Source: Asparagopsis taxiformis (Eukaryota; Rhodophyta; Florideophyceae; Bonnemaisoniales; Bonnemaisoniaceae). Taken from it: DNA of 64,000 nt. The stretch lies in contig JALQPE010002363.1 in the NCBI GenBank assembly GCA_030407315.1, positions 1 to 64,000 of the forward strand. The letters run 5' to 3'. Position numbers and translations under genes: made by a program. Every line of letters begins with the position of its first letter. The first letter of the stretch is position 1. The notes under the pieces are model-generated. The model saw only the letters and a program-made list of their open reading frames with translations. It was not told the origin of the DNA and did no database searches. This document shows positions 23,442 to 34,667 of this stretch, one piece after another.

Positions 23442-23784
23442 AATGGAATGAGTGGAAATTCGGTACAGGATGGCGACCGCTCGGCGAGACAGTCAAATTT
23501 GACGACGTATCTCGTGACGTTTGCACTCTTTCGTGAGGAACACTGGTTGATATCGAACGGAACAGAGTATACGGGTACACAGCACTGGAAAGGTCTTGAA
23601 ACCCGTAACCGGTGTAGGTAATAAGTTGTGACGGATACGTGGTAGACAAAAATTTTAAAAAGATTGTGATTCCCTGTCTTTGAGGGTTGTACTGCACGGC
23701 CGCCATGGCGGCTGTGACTGCAGTCACATAGGTTGTCACAGGTGCATCACGCTTACCAGGTGAGCGACATCCGGACGGCCACTG
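23442..23784 (-). promoter_or_regulatory. Leader region upstream of methyltransferase-SET
   Basis: About 340 bp between the start codon and the hairpin repeat at 23785. No ORF of interest; no clear core promoter motif. Contains the inverted pair GCCGCCATGGCGGC near 23700. Confidence 0.35.
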
Positions 23785-23950
23785 GACATGGGGATGTCCA
23801 GCTCAGATGCATTGCTGGCCAGACCAGAAAAAATATTGCAAAAAAACATCGATTTCGGCGGTCGATTGTGCCGTACGGCACACCCCCATCTCAAAAACAT
23901 GTTCACATGTGCATGTTTTTGAGAATAGCCCAAATTTTAATTCAAATCAG
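23785..23950 (-). repeat. Hairpin repeat HR, copy 4 (minus orientation)
   Basis: Both palindromes present, reverse complement of the 2697 copy. With the 19810 copy it brackets the methyltransferase-SET gene as inverted repeats. Confidence 0.85.
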
Positions 23951-24704
23951 GATGCAGATATTCGTCTTCTAGCATTGTCAGAACACATTCGTATAACCAC
24001 ATTTGGAGAACCTGAGCCCAGAGCTATCGGTTTTGGCGGGAGCTAAGCCATATCTCATATAATCAGTAACTACTTCCCGCCAGCTGAGTGGTGGAACCCC
24101 TGCTATTTCTACCAACGAGACATACGGGGTGTCAACTCGGCAATCGTATATGATTTGGGTGCTAAATTTATTCAAGAGACGAATGGGCTTCGAAAAGGAG
24201 CCCAACAACGTCTTCTTGTGATCCATGGGTATAGGACTACTCTATTCTTCTCCAGGCTTCCACCATAGCCTCCTCCACCACCTCCGTTAATGGATCGAAT
24301 ATCCGAACCGCACCTCAACATGCTTTTCTTCTCATCCATGGGTACTGACATCTGCGAGATGTGAGTCACATGTTCTCCAGGCTTGCACCATAGCCTCCTC
24401 CACCACCTCCGTTAATGGCAACATGTGAGATGTCAGTACCGGACAAGTTCTCCAGGCTTCCTCCGTAGCCACCTCCTCCACCTCCGTCTGTGGGAATCAA
24501 CACAACATCACCACTGCGTCTTACCTCACATCCACATCTCTCCGGGATGAAAACGGACGGACGACATAGGGTTTGTAGACGTTTAGAATCTTGTTAGAAA
24601 AAAGTAAACGAAAGAGAAGTTCTCTTTCATGGAATGATATCTCGTCCCTGTCGCAATATGTTCCATTTTCATTTTCTCGGGTTGCACACCCATCATGGGT
24701 GATC
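23951..24704 (-). pseudogene. Gly-rich repeat fragment in non-coding spacer
   Basis: Between about 24240 and 24500 three related blocks read on the minus strand as runs of Gly ending in YGGSLE or YGASLE (plus strand TCCTCCACCACCTCCG). They are separated by related spacers (TDISHV, SVPMDE) and interrupted by stops and frame changes. This looks like a remnant of a Gly-rich tandem-repeat protein or an expanding minisatellite. The rest of the spacer shows nothing recognisable. Confidence 0.35.
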
Positions 24705-25145
24705 AAGGCCTGGATCGAACCCTCCGAGGGTCTTCGATGGATAGGACAGATAGTGGAAGGCTTTTAAGCCTGTGACCAAGCGGCTATTGATTGGTTGGAG
24801 GAAGGAAATTACAGAGGAAATATAGCTGAGTACGGTGCTCGCGATAGCTGTTAGGTTAAAGTCAAATATGTTTTTCGATTATTTTTCGTACGGAAATGGC
24901 TTCGAAAAGACGATGGAGAGCATCGTCATGAAGGAGAGGATTCTTTCTGCTTGTTAGAATCGGTTTAGAGGAGATAGCTAATGCATTACTGGCCAGCCCA
25001 GAACTTGTAGAATTTCGGGCAGGAAAAAAATTGCAAAATTTTATCGATTTAGGCGGTCGAAAGTGCCGTACGGCACACCCCCATCTCAAAAACATGTTCA
25101 CATGTGCATGTTTTTGAGAATAGCCCAAATTTTAATTCAAATCAA
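24705..25145 (-). repeat. Repeat B plus hairpin repeat HR, copy 5 (minus orientation)
   Basis: 24705-24985 matches repeat B at 7668-7975 in reverse complement, with a 35-45 bp internal deletion near 24910. The attached hairpin copy (24985-25145) has both palindromes intact. The unit HR+B is therefore mobile or duplicated as a whole. Confidence 0.8.
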
Positions 25146-25319
25146 GGTGTCTAATTTGGCCAGAACGGCCCCAGGCACCGGCCGCCGCCCCGAGTGGGGT
25201 TGTCACTGGCTTCTGTAGGCACTAACTGTAAGGCTAAATGGCGTCTCACGAAGGGTCAATTTCAGGCTCAATACGCCAGGGACAGGTCTTGGTCCTTGTT
25301 CCATCATGGTCCCGCCTCA

Positions 25320-25530
25320 CTCTCTCACGACCAACCTGAAATGGACGTCCGGTGGATGTCCAGCTCGATTGCACTGCTGGCCAGCCCAGAAATTCTAAAA
25401 TTTCGGGCACAAAAAAATTGTAAAAAATCATCGATTTGGGCGGGTCGATTGTGCCGTACGGCACACCCCCATCTCAAAAACATGTTCACATGTGCATGTT
25501 TTTGAGAATAGCCCAAATTTTAATTCAAAT
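25320..25530 (-). repeat. Hairpin repeat HR, copy 6 (minus orientation)
   Basis: Full copy with GGACGTCC end, both palindromes, and the GC-rich block (GCCCCGAGCGGGG) following at about 25537-25640. Confidence 0.85.
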
Positions 25531-25834
25531 CAGGGTGTCTAATTTGGCCACAACGGCCCCAGGAACCGGAGCCGCCGCCCCGAGCGGGGTCATCACTGGC
25601 TTCTGTAAGCACTAACTGTAAGGCTAAATGGCGCCGAAAGATGGGTCGATTCCAGGCTTCAAGCCTAAGTTATGCTAGGTACGCATCTTCTTCCGTGTTT
25701 CATAATGGTCCCGCCTTACTCCCTCAACACAAACACTACTCACCCATCACGTTACTCATATTCCGTGCACTTTATATTAGTAGTGATCCCGCCTGCTTAG
25801 TTACTGCAATGCGTGGATGTAGGCAGCACACGAT

Positions 25835-26040
25835 CAACCTGAAATGGACGTCCGGTGGATGTCCAGCTCGATTGCACTGCTGGCCAGCCCAGAAATTCTA
25901 AAATTTCGGGCACAAAAAATCTTGCAAAAATCAACGATTTGGGCGGGTCGATTGTGCCGTACGGCACACCCCCATCTCAAAAACATGTTCACATGTGCAT
26001 GTTTTTGAGAATAGCCCAAATTTTAACTCAAATCAGGGTG
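25835..26040 (-). repeat. Hairpin repeat HR, copy 7 (minus orientation)
   Basis: Full copy immediately upstream of the leader of ParB/dioxygenase copy B. Same orientation as the copy downstream of that gene at 30590, giving direct repeats around the cassette. Confidence 0.85.
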
Positions 26041-26044
26041 TTCC

Positions 26045-26384
26045 CCGGATAAAGGGGTGCTCGCAGCCGCCCCAAAAGCCGCCTAGCTTGACAGCTGTAA
26101 TTTTAACACATTACACATCAAGGACACTGCCTGCTTCACGCCACCTCGTCAGGTTTCGAGAGCCCGACTCGGGCCCGTTCCGAACGGACACTCACATCTC
26201 GATTGCCTGTCTTGCATTCCAGCGGTCACGATAGGTGTGTACCTAACAAAATTTCGGTTGTATTGTGTTATTATTTCCAGCGATTGGCGTTCACGACCAT
26301 TCTTCAAGCAACGTGAAACCTACCATCCACATCACTCGAATACGTCAACGTCAACCATCTCTTTTACTTTCCAACTCAACAATC
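26045..26384 (+). promoter_or_regulatory. 5' leader/promoter region of ParB/dioxygenase copy B
   Basis: About 340 bp, nearly identical to 7148-7500 (inverted) and 58700-59048. Starts with GGATAAAGGGGTGCTCGCAG, contains TTTTAACACATTACACATC, and ends CAATCATGG at the start codon. Confidence 0.45.
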
Positions 26385-29300
26385 ATGGCGGATACGCATT
26401 TCAGCAGTTTGTTTTCAACGGTTTGCGGCGATCAAGTGAGCGCGTCAGCGGAGTCGCGCGGACTCAAGCGCGGCGTCGATGTCAATTTGTTTGCGGACGT
26501 GGACGGTGCGGCTGTGCATATTGGGACGGCTTCGGTGAGCACTGCTGGTGGCGATGTTGGCCTTCCGCGCACGCTGCACAACCACAAGCTGCCGGAAACC
26601 GACGAGGCCGACTACATCGTCGTGCGCAACATTGCGACTAAGGACAAGTTCAAGGACCTCCCGTTCCCGTACATGTTTGATGGCGCCGAGGGACCGCCGG
26701 AGACGATGGGTGGAGCATACGCCGCGGCGTTTTACCCTTGGGATACTCGGATGATGCGCCCCGCTGCGGAGGATGGCCCTAGCGACATTCGTACCCCTGC
26801 TGCAGCGTCAAACTTCAACGCAGCGACGAACCAGGCCAGCTCGGGACGGATGCCCAGTACCGGTCCGGCAGGCGAAATCACTGGTTCGGGGGGTACGAAG
26901 CATCCAGCACGCTCCGTCCCGGTTTCGGGAGGCACGAAGCGCCCTGCTCGCTCTGCAAGACCCTCCAGTGGAGGCACGAAGCACCCTGCTCGCTCCAACG
27001 TCACCGAAGCTACTACGCAGGACGTAACCGAAGTGGACGACGAACCGGAGGTGGCGGAAAGCATTCGTGAGCAGCAGGGGACGCAAATTACGGTGCCCAA
27101 GTTTGTGACGTCGGATTACGTCGGAGAAGGAGCGACTGTGCTGGTGAGGCAGCTAGTGGAACCGGCCGTGACCCTTCGGGATGTGAAAGAAGACCACGTG
27201 GAGGACCTGCGCAACAATATGTTGGCTGTGGGGTATGTGAGCTCTTCGCGTATCACTGTGACGGTGCTGAGGTCGCAGAACACGCATCTGCCCGCCGACA
27301 CGCGTCTGTTCCAGAATGGCAAATTCCATGCCAATGCGAACGTGACCGTGATCGACGGACTGCATCGTCTCAATGCTATGCATAGCATTGCCGATGACTT
27401 CACGCGCCTCACCCGTATGCACAGAACCAAGCTGCCACAGGACGCAAACCGCTTGCGCTGGGTTACTCAGCCTCTGGATGTGTACTACCTTCGCCGCAAG
27501 GACGACAGTGATCTTCAGCCTCATGAGATCATCCACAAGAGTGCAGAGTCGAACCATACGACTGGGACGCAACTGACGGAGCGCTCCCTGGTTCGAATCT
27601 TGTCGTCCATCCAGCAGTTCATCCGTACGATTGCTGTTGCAAATAACGTGGAAAACGCTGGCGACTTGCGTGAGTCTGATGTCATCCGAACATTGTTCGA
27701 GGCGCAGTTCATGGGGATGATGAATTCAACGAACACGGCCCGGCGGTGGACGCGTTTGGCTATAGCAACGCTGAAGCATCCTGTTCTCGACGAAGTGTTG
27801 CGTGAGCTGAACAATTCCGAGCGCCGCAACGAGATTGGGATAACGCACCTGGACCACAAGATAGTGCGCGAGTTGCTGGAAGAAAACTTTGTCTTCGTCT
27901 TGCGTGGTCTTTCGGAGTACTTGAACCCTGCTCATGGTGGACGTCCGGATGGACGCTTTGACGTGAACGACTTCTATACATACGTCCGTCGCGTGACTGC
28001 AATAGCAAATTCTCTGTACGCTGCGTATGGGCGCCCAAAGAGTATTATGCGCAAGTCATTTCTGAGCACAGAGATGGCAATTGGGTCGGTTAAGCAGCCG
28101 AAGGAGTTGCAATGGCATCTCACCAATGCCATTGCAATGTATAGAGGGGACGACCGGAGCAGTGAGGTTCGAATGCGACGGAGAACCACACGTTTACAGG
28201 ATTTGGAAACGAACTTGAAAGAGTTTTTCAATCCGACATTGAAGAAGAAGACTAAGGCTCGACGCAAACGCCGCCCTTCTGCTGCCAATGTGAGACTCAC
28301 TCACAAGAAGCAGCGGAATGTCGAACATGAGCCTGCTTCGCATGGCATCCGCCGCCGTTCACAGCGACTTCGCTCGACGGGGAGCACACGCCTCGAGGAA
28401 GAAGAGCCGGTTGTGGTACAACAATCCGCCGGGGAAGAAGAGCAGGCCGTTGTTGATAAACCCACCGATCAACAACAAGCCACTGCTTCCGGTGATGAGG
28501 TTGACGAAGACTCCGCCCGTTCCCCCGATTCTGCCGTTGAGATTGTCCCCCAAGATAACCAACGTGCTGGTGCGACTCCCTCCAACCAAGAATCTGTCCA
28601 TACCGCTTCGGACGAGGAAGACAAAAACGGTGCAGACGAGGGCCAAGTCGAAAGCAAGGGGGTCCGCGAAGTGACAATTACACTCACTGTTCCGGAAGGA
28701 GTGGAAGTCTATGAAGACGGTTACATCATTCGTGACTCTCCTTCTGAACACGACCTCCTGTTCGACGACCGGATGCCATCTCTTCCCGACGATTTCGAAG
28801 TCAAAGACCGAGCTGAAGGGCATCATCTGGCGCAGCGTCCCGCGGACGTCATCGCATCGGTGAGGGTTGGTTGTCTGCCCCCGATTGAGCTCAGGTTGTT
28901 ATTGGAGAGTGTGGAAATCGATGAGGAGGGCAGAGAGGTGAGGTATTTGAAGCAAGTGGCGATGGACCCTGTGTTTGAGGGGCTGCATATTCCGGAACAA
29001 CATCGGGCTCGTCATCTTGTTTTGGAGATCGACACCATCTATCCGATGTTTTTCGCAGCGTGGAAGATGGCTGCCAAGGCGATGTGTGAGCCTACATCGA
29101 CGTTTCTACCCTCGAGGCTGGACTTCGCCCAGGTTGCGCGAATGTCTACAAGCTGGAAGGATTCGTATGAGGCCGGCACTGGTATGGCGTACTTCCACAA
29201 TTGCCGAACGGAAATCAACGAGCGAGGGTATACGGTGATGCACAATTTCGCGGATGTAAGCTACCTCGATGCGTCGGACAAGTTCCCATTTGACTTGGGT

Positions 29301-30310
29301 CTCATGGAAGAAATTCCTAACCAGGAATTGTTTCGGTACTTCTTGGGAACATGGGAGGGGGAGGAGGTGCACAAGGACCCTGGGAACCGGCAGCTGTGGA
29401 GTCCCATTGTCAATACTGGGGACGATGAAACAGATGAGAAGAACCGGAATGAGGGGAGGGCTCGCTTCACGTCTACGCGCCACTGCCTGGTTGACTATGC
29501 CGAGAACGATGAGACGCATATCGACCGGTTCAAGTTTGTGACGCGGCGAGCCCTGCTGGATGTGTGGTTGGGAATCCTTGTCCGGCTGATAGGGCTGGAG
29601 GAGTGCGGTTTACCGGGAGAAAAACTTGTCATGCCGGCATCTGGGGGACGGTTTTTGATAACGGGAAAGGGGTGTCCTCGGCAGGTCCCACACAATGATT
29701 TCCCTGTTCCTCCTCGCGACCGCAAAGATAAACTTCCGGGTTACTTTGTTATTGCCAACGGAGATGACCCATTCCCTATCTGGGTGTGTCCAGGGTCCCA
29801 CAAGTACGTCTTTTCCAAAGCGCTGGAATTAGATATGTACGCCAAGACGATGAAGCTGAAGAAGGTAATCGTTCCGCCACGTTCAGTCTTCATCGGTCAC
29901 GGCCATGTACAACATGCCGGGGCAGGGCATGTCGACAGAGTTGTGTCACACACGACAACGAGGTATCACACGTATTTCAGGAATGCGTCGTATCCGATTC
30001 CCGACAATGTTTCGTTTGTTTCATCAGGCGGTTGGGATTCGAAGAAGAAGTAATCGCCAATGCTCCGCGCCGGTCTGCCAGGCAAAGTCAACCGGCACCT
30101 GTCAATGTTCGCCACAAGACAGTTGTTCCCATCCCGGTCAAGAAAGATCGTAGGCCGAAGACAGGGCAGCTCGGAATGATGCGGATGAAGAAGACAGAAC
30201 CACGCAAGGATATAGCCTACACAATTAGAGGGGTCCCGATAGTGCCTATTCTGCCGGGAGATCCTGAATATAGTGAGGACGAAGACGAAGAAGAATTTTC
30301 CGACGGCTAG
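26385..30310 (+). CDS. ParB-like/2OG-Fe(II) dioxygenase fusion, copy B (inner element)
   Basis: Domains as described at 59049. This copy has the undisturbed N-terminal frame (ETDEADYIVVRNIATKDK, then PFPYMFDG), which is shifted in the 59049 copy, and is open to a stop at 30053. Its own lesion is a missing G near 30009 (TTTGTTTC instead of TTTGGTTTC), which ends the long frame as SGGWDSKKK; the usual C-terminus (FIRRLGFEEEVIANAPRR) continues in another frame to 30310. All catalytic dioxygenase residues lie before that break. It has one SGGTKHPARS repeat unit fewer than the other copies. It is the last gene before the right TIR of the inner element, convergent with that TIR's outward array. Confidence 0.8.
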
Positions 30311-30589
30311 ATAGCTTAACAACTACTACTTTGGTAAACAATTATCGAGAATATAATCATCTCCTTTATCACTTCCAATCTATGAACCTAGTATAATGTA
30401 CTTCCGTTCCATGCTTTCAAACTAGATTGTCCATTCCCTCGTGGGTTGGAGCATGATTTCCAGGACGATTCCCTCACATCTCTAGACTCGATGGTCTATG
30501 CTAGAAATAGCAGAACAATTGGGTTTGTACGTGCTTCATCGCCTACTTGCTTCCGGTAATGGGTGGACGTGCACGATACACGATCAACC
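30311..30589 (+). other. 3' untranslated region shared by all three ParB/dioxygenase copies
   Basis: About 280 bp following the gene, conserved almost identically at 63015-63300 and, inverted, at 2905-3185. It contains ATCGAGAATATAATCATC and ends at the hairpin repeat, so the 3' flank travels with the gene. Confidence 0.6.
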
Positions 30590-30785
30590 TGAAATGGACG
30601 TCCGGTGGATGTCCAGCTCGATTGCACTGCTGGCCAGCCCAGAAATTCTAAAATTTCGGGCACAAAAAATTGTAAAAAATCAACGATTTGGGCAGGTCGA
30701 TTGTGCCGTACGGCACACCCCCATCTCAAAAACATGTTCACATCTGCATGTTTTTGAGAATAGCCCAAATTTTAATTCAAATCAG
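30590..30785 (-). repeat. Hairpin repeat HR, copy 8 (minus orientation)
   Basis: Full copy directly after the shared 3' region of copy B. One base change in the hairpin loop (CATCTG for CATGTG). The GC-rich block follows at 30787-30890. Confidence 0.85.
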
Positions 30786-31089
30786 GGCGTCTAATTTGGC
30801 CACAACGGCCCCAGGAACCGGAGCCGCCGCCCCGAGCGGGGTCATCACTGGCTTCTGTAAGCACTAACTGTGAGGCTAAATGGCTCCGAAAGATGGGTCG
30901 ATTCCAGGCTTCAAGCCTAAGTTATGCTTGGGTGACATCTTTTTCCCTGTTTCATCATGGTCCCGCCTTACTCCCTCAACACAAACACTACTCACCCATC
31001 ACGTTACTCATATTCCGTGTACTTTGTATTAGTAGTGAACCCGCTGGCTTAGTTTCTGCAATGCGTGGATGTAGGCAGCACACGACCAA

Positions 31090-31290
31090 CCTGAAATGGA
31101 CGTCCGGTGGATGTCTAGCTCAGATGCACTGCTGGCCAGCCCAGAAATTCTAAAATTTCGGGCACAAAAAATCTTGCAAAAATCAACGATTTGGGCGGTC
31201 GATTGTGCCGTACGGCAGACCCCCATCTCAAAAACATGTTCACATGTGCATGTTTTTGAGAATAGCCCAAATTTCAATTCAAATCAAGGT
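31090..31290 (-). repeat. Hairpin repeat HR, copy 9 (minus orientation)
   Basis: Full copy; the 14-mer has one change (GTGCCGTACGGCAG). The DNA between this and copy 8 is a near repeat of 25560-25835, so HR plus about 300 bp of flank has been tandemly duplicated on both sides of the cassette. Confidence 0.85.
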
Positions 31291-31469
31291 GTCTAATTTG
31301 GCCACAACGGCCCCAGGAACCGGCTGCCGCCCCGACCGGGGTCATCACTGGCTTCTGTAAGCACCAACTGTAAGCCAAAATCGCGTCTTACGAAGGGTCG
31401 ATTTCAGGCTCAACACGTCAGGGACAGGTCTTGGTCCTTGTTTCATCATGGTCCCGCCCTACTCTCTCA

Positions 31470-31714
31470 CGATCAACCTGAAATGGACGTCCGGTGGATG
31501 TCCAGCTCGATTGCATTGCTGGCCAGCCCAGAAATTCTAAAATTTCCGAAAAATCAATTTGGTGGCTCAGCATCTCCTGTGCAGAAAACTCTCGCACTCA
31601 TTTCTGATATACGTTTTGACGTGTTTTTTACTTTTAAGCATCAGGAAAGGCGTTACGGAAAATTGGGACTACGCCACTTGTGAGCCGCGTCGTCTGAAAT
31701 AGCGAGTAGTGGTT
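31470..31714 (-). repeat. Partial hairpin-family repeat and sub-TIR segment
   Basis: 31470-31560 matches the partial repeat at 2330-2450 in reverse complement; 31560-31714 matches 2160-2330. The same order (TIR, sub-TIR segment, partial repeat, HR, ParB/dioxygenase) exists at the left end of the outer element, showing the two elements are related at this end. Confidence 0.7.
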
Positions 31715-32099
31715 GTTGTATAGTATTTATATTGTATTCCAAATGTGCGTTCGAGACCTCGTTTGTAATGTTCTCGTGGTTTTGTGGGTATCAGTTTTGT
31801 GCTCACTTCTGGCAGCCCAATGGTGGAATGTGCCTGAGCGATCAATCATCACCGCTAGGTCACACATTTTGCTGGCAACGTGCGCTTGGAAGGACGAATG
31901 ACCGCCGTGGGAGATGGATTTTCAATTAATTCATTTGAAATAATAAAATTATATTAACTGCGAACTTCATGGAATAAGTTTGTGCTTTACAGTGGATATT
32001 ACAGGGATCATTTAAGGGAAGCAAATGGATTGTGATATATATGATTATACCATTCCGATGTTCTCGATCCGGATCTCATCATTCGGGAGTTCAGAGACC

Positions 32100-32168
32100 A
32101 TGGCTTGGGCCATTATTAATCTCAATACCGGCGATGATATGGAGTATGCACAGCAGGACTTAAGCTGA
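32100..32168 (+). CDS. Small conserved TIR ORF (22 aa), right copy
   Basis: MAWAIINLNTGDDMEYAQQD followed by LS and a TGA; the left copy continues for 19 more residues. The ATG context (TCAGAGACCATGG) is identical in both TIRs. Transcription outward would run into the splice-signal array. Confidence 0.35.
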   Translation: MAWAIINLNTGDDMEYAQQDLS

Positions 32169-32269
32169 CGTTGAAAGCTGTCCAGTCGACGCCGCAGGTT
32201 AACCTGTGGAATTCCACTTCTCCGCCGTCACTGGCTGAGGTTCTTTGGTCGTGTTTCCTTTGTTTGGTG

Positions 32270-33670
32270 TAGAGGATAGAACGACGGTGAGTATGCCAGT
32301 TTGGAGAGTATGCAGCGAGGGAAGGGTGTGTTTTGAGTCGTACTGTTGTCGTTGATGCGATATTGATTCATTAGAAGCTTCGTGAGTCATGGTTTGCATG
32401 TTGTGAACCATGGGAGGCAGGTAAGTAAGTGAGTCTCGCGGGTGTGCAATAAGGGATGCATGGGTTTTTAGTCTGACTGTTCTGGTTCATTTTGATGTTG
32501 TATAGGTGGTGCAGGAATAGTGATGAAGTAAGGTAAGTTTCATTGAGCTGAAAGACGGGTTTCGCGATGAAATGGAATGCCGACTACATTTTTTCGTTGC
32601 ACGATTTGTGAATTATTGGTTGTATTGTTTGTATGATGCAACGAGATGAAGAGGTTAAGTGCGTCCTGAGGGTATGAAGCGAGGGAAGTGTTTGTTTTAA
32701 ATTTGACTGTCGTCTTTTATGCAATATTTATTTATTGGGAGCTTAGTGAGTCATGGTGCATATTTGCTGAAGGGTGGAAGGGAGGTAGGCGAGCATTTGA
32801 GGGGTGCAGTGAGTGGAATGTGGGTTTTGAGTCTGACTGCTGTGGTTGATGTTGATTTTGTGTAGGTGATTCTGGAATGGTGATGACGGAAGGTAAGTTA
32901 CATTGAGTGCCTAGTTAAGTTGCGCGAAGATATGGAATGCTGACTACATTTTTTTGTATAATTTTTGACTTATGGTTTCTATTGTGTGCAGGATACAACG
33001 AGGGTAAGTGAGTTCTGAGGGTATGCAGCGAGGGAAGCATGGGTTTTCAGTCCGACTGTTGTTGTTGATTTCGATTTTTTGTAGGTGATGCAGGAATGGT
33101 GATGACGGGAGGTAAGTTGCATTTAGCGCGCAGTCCGGTGGTGCGAAGATGCGGAATGTTGACTTCATTTGTTGGTTGTGAGATTTTCGACTTTTGGTCT
33201 GTATTGTGTGTAGAATGAAACGAGAGTAAGTGAGTTCTGAGGGTATGCATCGAGAGAAGTGTTTGTTTCGAATCTGACTATTGCAGTTAATGCGATATTT
33301 ATTCATTGGAAGCTTATCCAGTCATGGTGCGTATTGTGTCGAGCGAAGGAAAGTGCGGAAGTTTTGAGAGTATGCTGAGAGGGACATGTGGGTTTTGAGT
33401 CCGACTGTTGTTGTTGATTTCGATTTTATGCAGGTGATGCTGGAATGGTGATGACAGAAGGTAAGTTTCATTGAGCGCCAAGACTTGTTTTGCGAAGATA
33501 TGGACTGCTGACTTTGATTATTCATTGCAAGGTTTTTGGATCATGGTTTGTATTGTGTGTAGGCTGGATGAGAGGTAAGTAAGGGATTTTCTAAGATATC
33601 TGGCGTGGTAAGCGTTGCTTTTGAATCTGACTGTTGGGGTTGATGTTGTGTATGTGATGCAGGAGTGGTG
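32270..33670 (+). other. Array of microexon-like blocks with splice signals (right TIR)
   Basis: Four 27-nt blocks begin near 32506, 32865, 33085 and 33434. Each follows an acceptor-like ..TAG or ..CAG after a T-rich tract and is followed at once by GTAAGT. In one frame they encode GAGIVMK, DSGMVMTE, DAGMVMTG and DAGMVMTE. Shorter blocks of about 12 nt (near 32275, 32991, 33213 and 33562) also sit between acceptor-like and GTAAGT/GTGAGT-like signals. The 27-nt block is followed by a 12-nt block 121-128 bp later each time. Sequence between blocks is also repeated. Confidence 0.5.
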
Positions 33671-34281
33671 AAGCAGGAACGGCAGGACTCAGGGAGAGTG
33701 AAGAAGGGATCTAGGAAGATGGGGAATGAAGCTGTGAGGTGTTTCTGGTATGTGTATATTTTCGGGCATACGATAGAAGTAAGAGTGGGTTTCAAGTCGT
33801 GTAAGATTTTGCTGACCATGTTCGTGTTTCATGTCTTGATGATTTAATGGGCTGGGGTGGTGTCGAGGAAAGCGGGGATGGTATTGGGAAGGAGCAGATT
33901 TTTTGTAATCTAGGTCGTGAGGGTTCTTGAAGTATGTGCGGATGGTGGTGCATGGCGTTCGGATGGTAGGGAGAACGCGATAGTGAGGGAGATGGGTGAT
34001 CGACGGTATGCCGACAGGTATTTTGTATTCTGGCTGGATACGTATTCCATATTCTAGCTGGATACATATTCCGTATCCTGGCTGGATACGTATTTCCTAT
34101 TCTAACCGGGTATTTATTTCCTATTCTGACCAGATATGTATTTCCTATTCTAGAGAGACGTATTGTATACCAGCAGTTTCGTAAATGAGAGAATAAAATA
34201 CGGTCCGATATGGGCCCTCAATTTACCATCCGCTGTAATTTCTTCCCTCCCGGTTTTTGCTGATATATTGTATACTGAATG

Positions 34282-34540
34282 TCGGGTCCTAGGATCCCGC
34301 CAGACGTACTAGAGAAAGTGGATGTCGGGTCCTAGTACTCCGCCGAACGTACTAGAGAAAGTGGATGTCGGGTCCTAGTATTCCGCCGAACGTACTAGAG
34401 AAAGTGGATGTCGGGTCCTAGGATCCCGCTGAATGTACTAGAGAAATTGGATGTCGGGTCCTAGTATTCCGCCGAACGTACTAGAGAAAGTGGATGTCGG
34501 GTCCTAGTATTCCGCCGAACGTACTAGAGAAAGTGGACGT
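34282..34540 (-). repeat. 43-bp tandem repeat, about 6 copies (right TIR)
   Basis: Reverse complement of the left array, with unit GTACTAGAGAAAGTGGATGT plus CGGGTCCTAG and a variable centre (ATTCCGCCGAAC or GATCCCGC). More diverged than the left array. Confidence 0.8.
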
Positions 34541-34667
34541 CCGCATCCAAAAAATTTTTATTTTTTTTCGGACGCGGACGTTCATTTGTTCTAGTAAATC
34601 TCGGGGCCGACTAGGACCCGTACTAGAGAGACTGGACGTCCGCGTCCACTTCCGAAAACACAGACGA

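Larger units (their letters stand above)
11430..34665. mobile_element. Inner 23-kb transposon with long TIRs and a DNA/chromatin-modification gene set
   Basis: Starts GTCTGTGTTTTCGGAAGTGG at 11430 and ends with the reverse complement at 34665. The TIRs run inward about 2.7 kb (left) and 2.9 kb (right). The gene order is transposase (+), coiled-coil protein (-), methyltransferase-SET (-), ParB/dioxygenase (+), with hairpin repeats between modules. The left end interrupts the methyltransferase-PHD gene; the right end abuts the outer TIR. Flanks show no target-site duplication. The shared terminal sequence with the outer element indicates the same transposon family. Confidence 0.75.
31715..34665 (-). 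repeat. Right long TIR of inner element
   Basis: Collinear with the left TIR in reverse complement and ending at the same terminal sequence. It includes the small ORF (32100), the microexon-like array (32270-33670), the roughly 23-bp minisatellite (34018-34160) and the 43-bp repeats (34282-34540). Confidence 0.8.

Noticed and set aside
3186..31300. Possible CRISPR array or integron from regularly recurring hairpin repeats
   Set aside because: Copies are hundreds to thousands of bases apart, about 190 bp long, in both orientations, and the DNA is eukaryotic; no short regular spacers.
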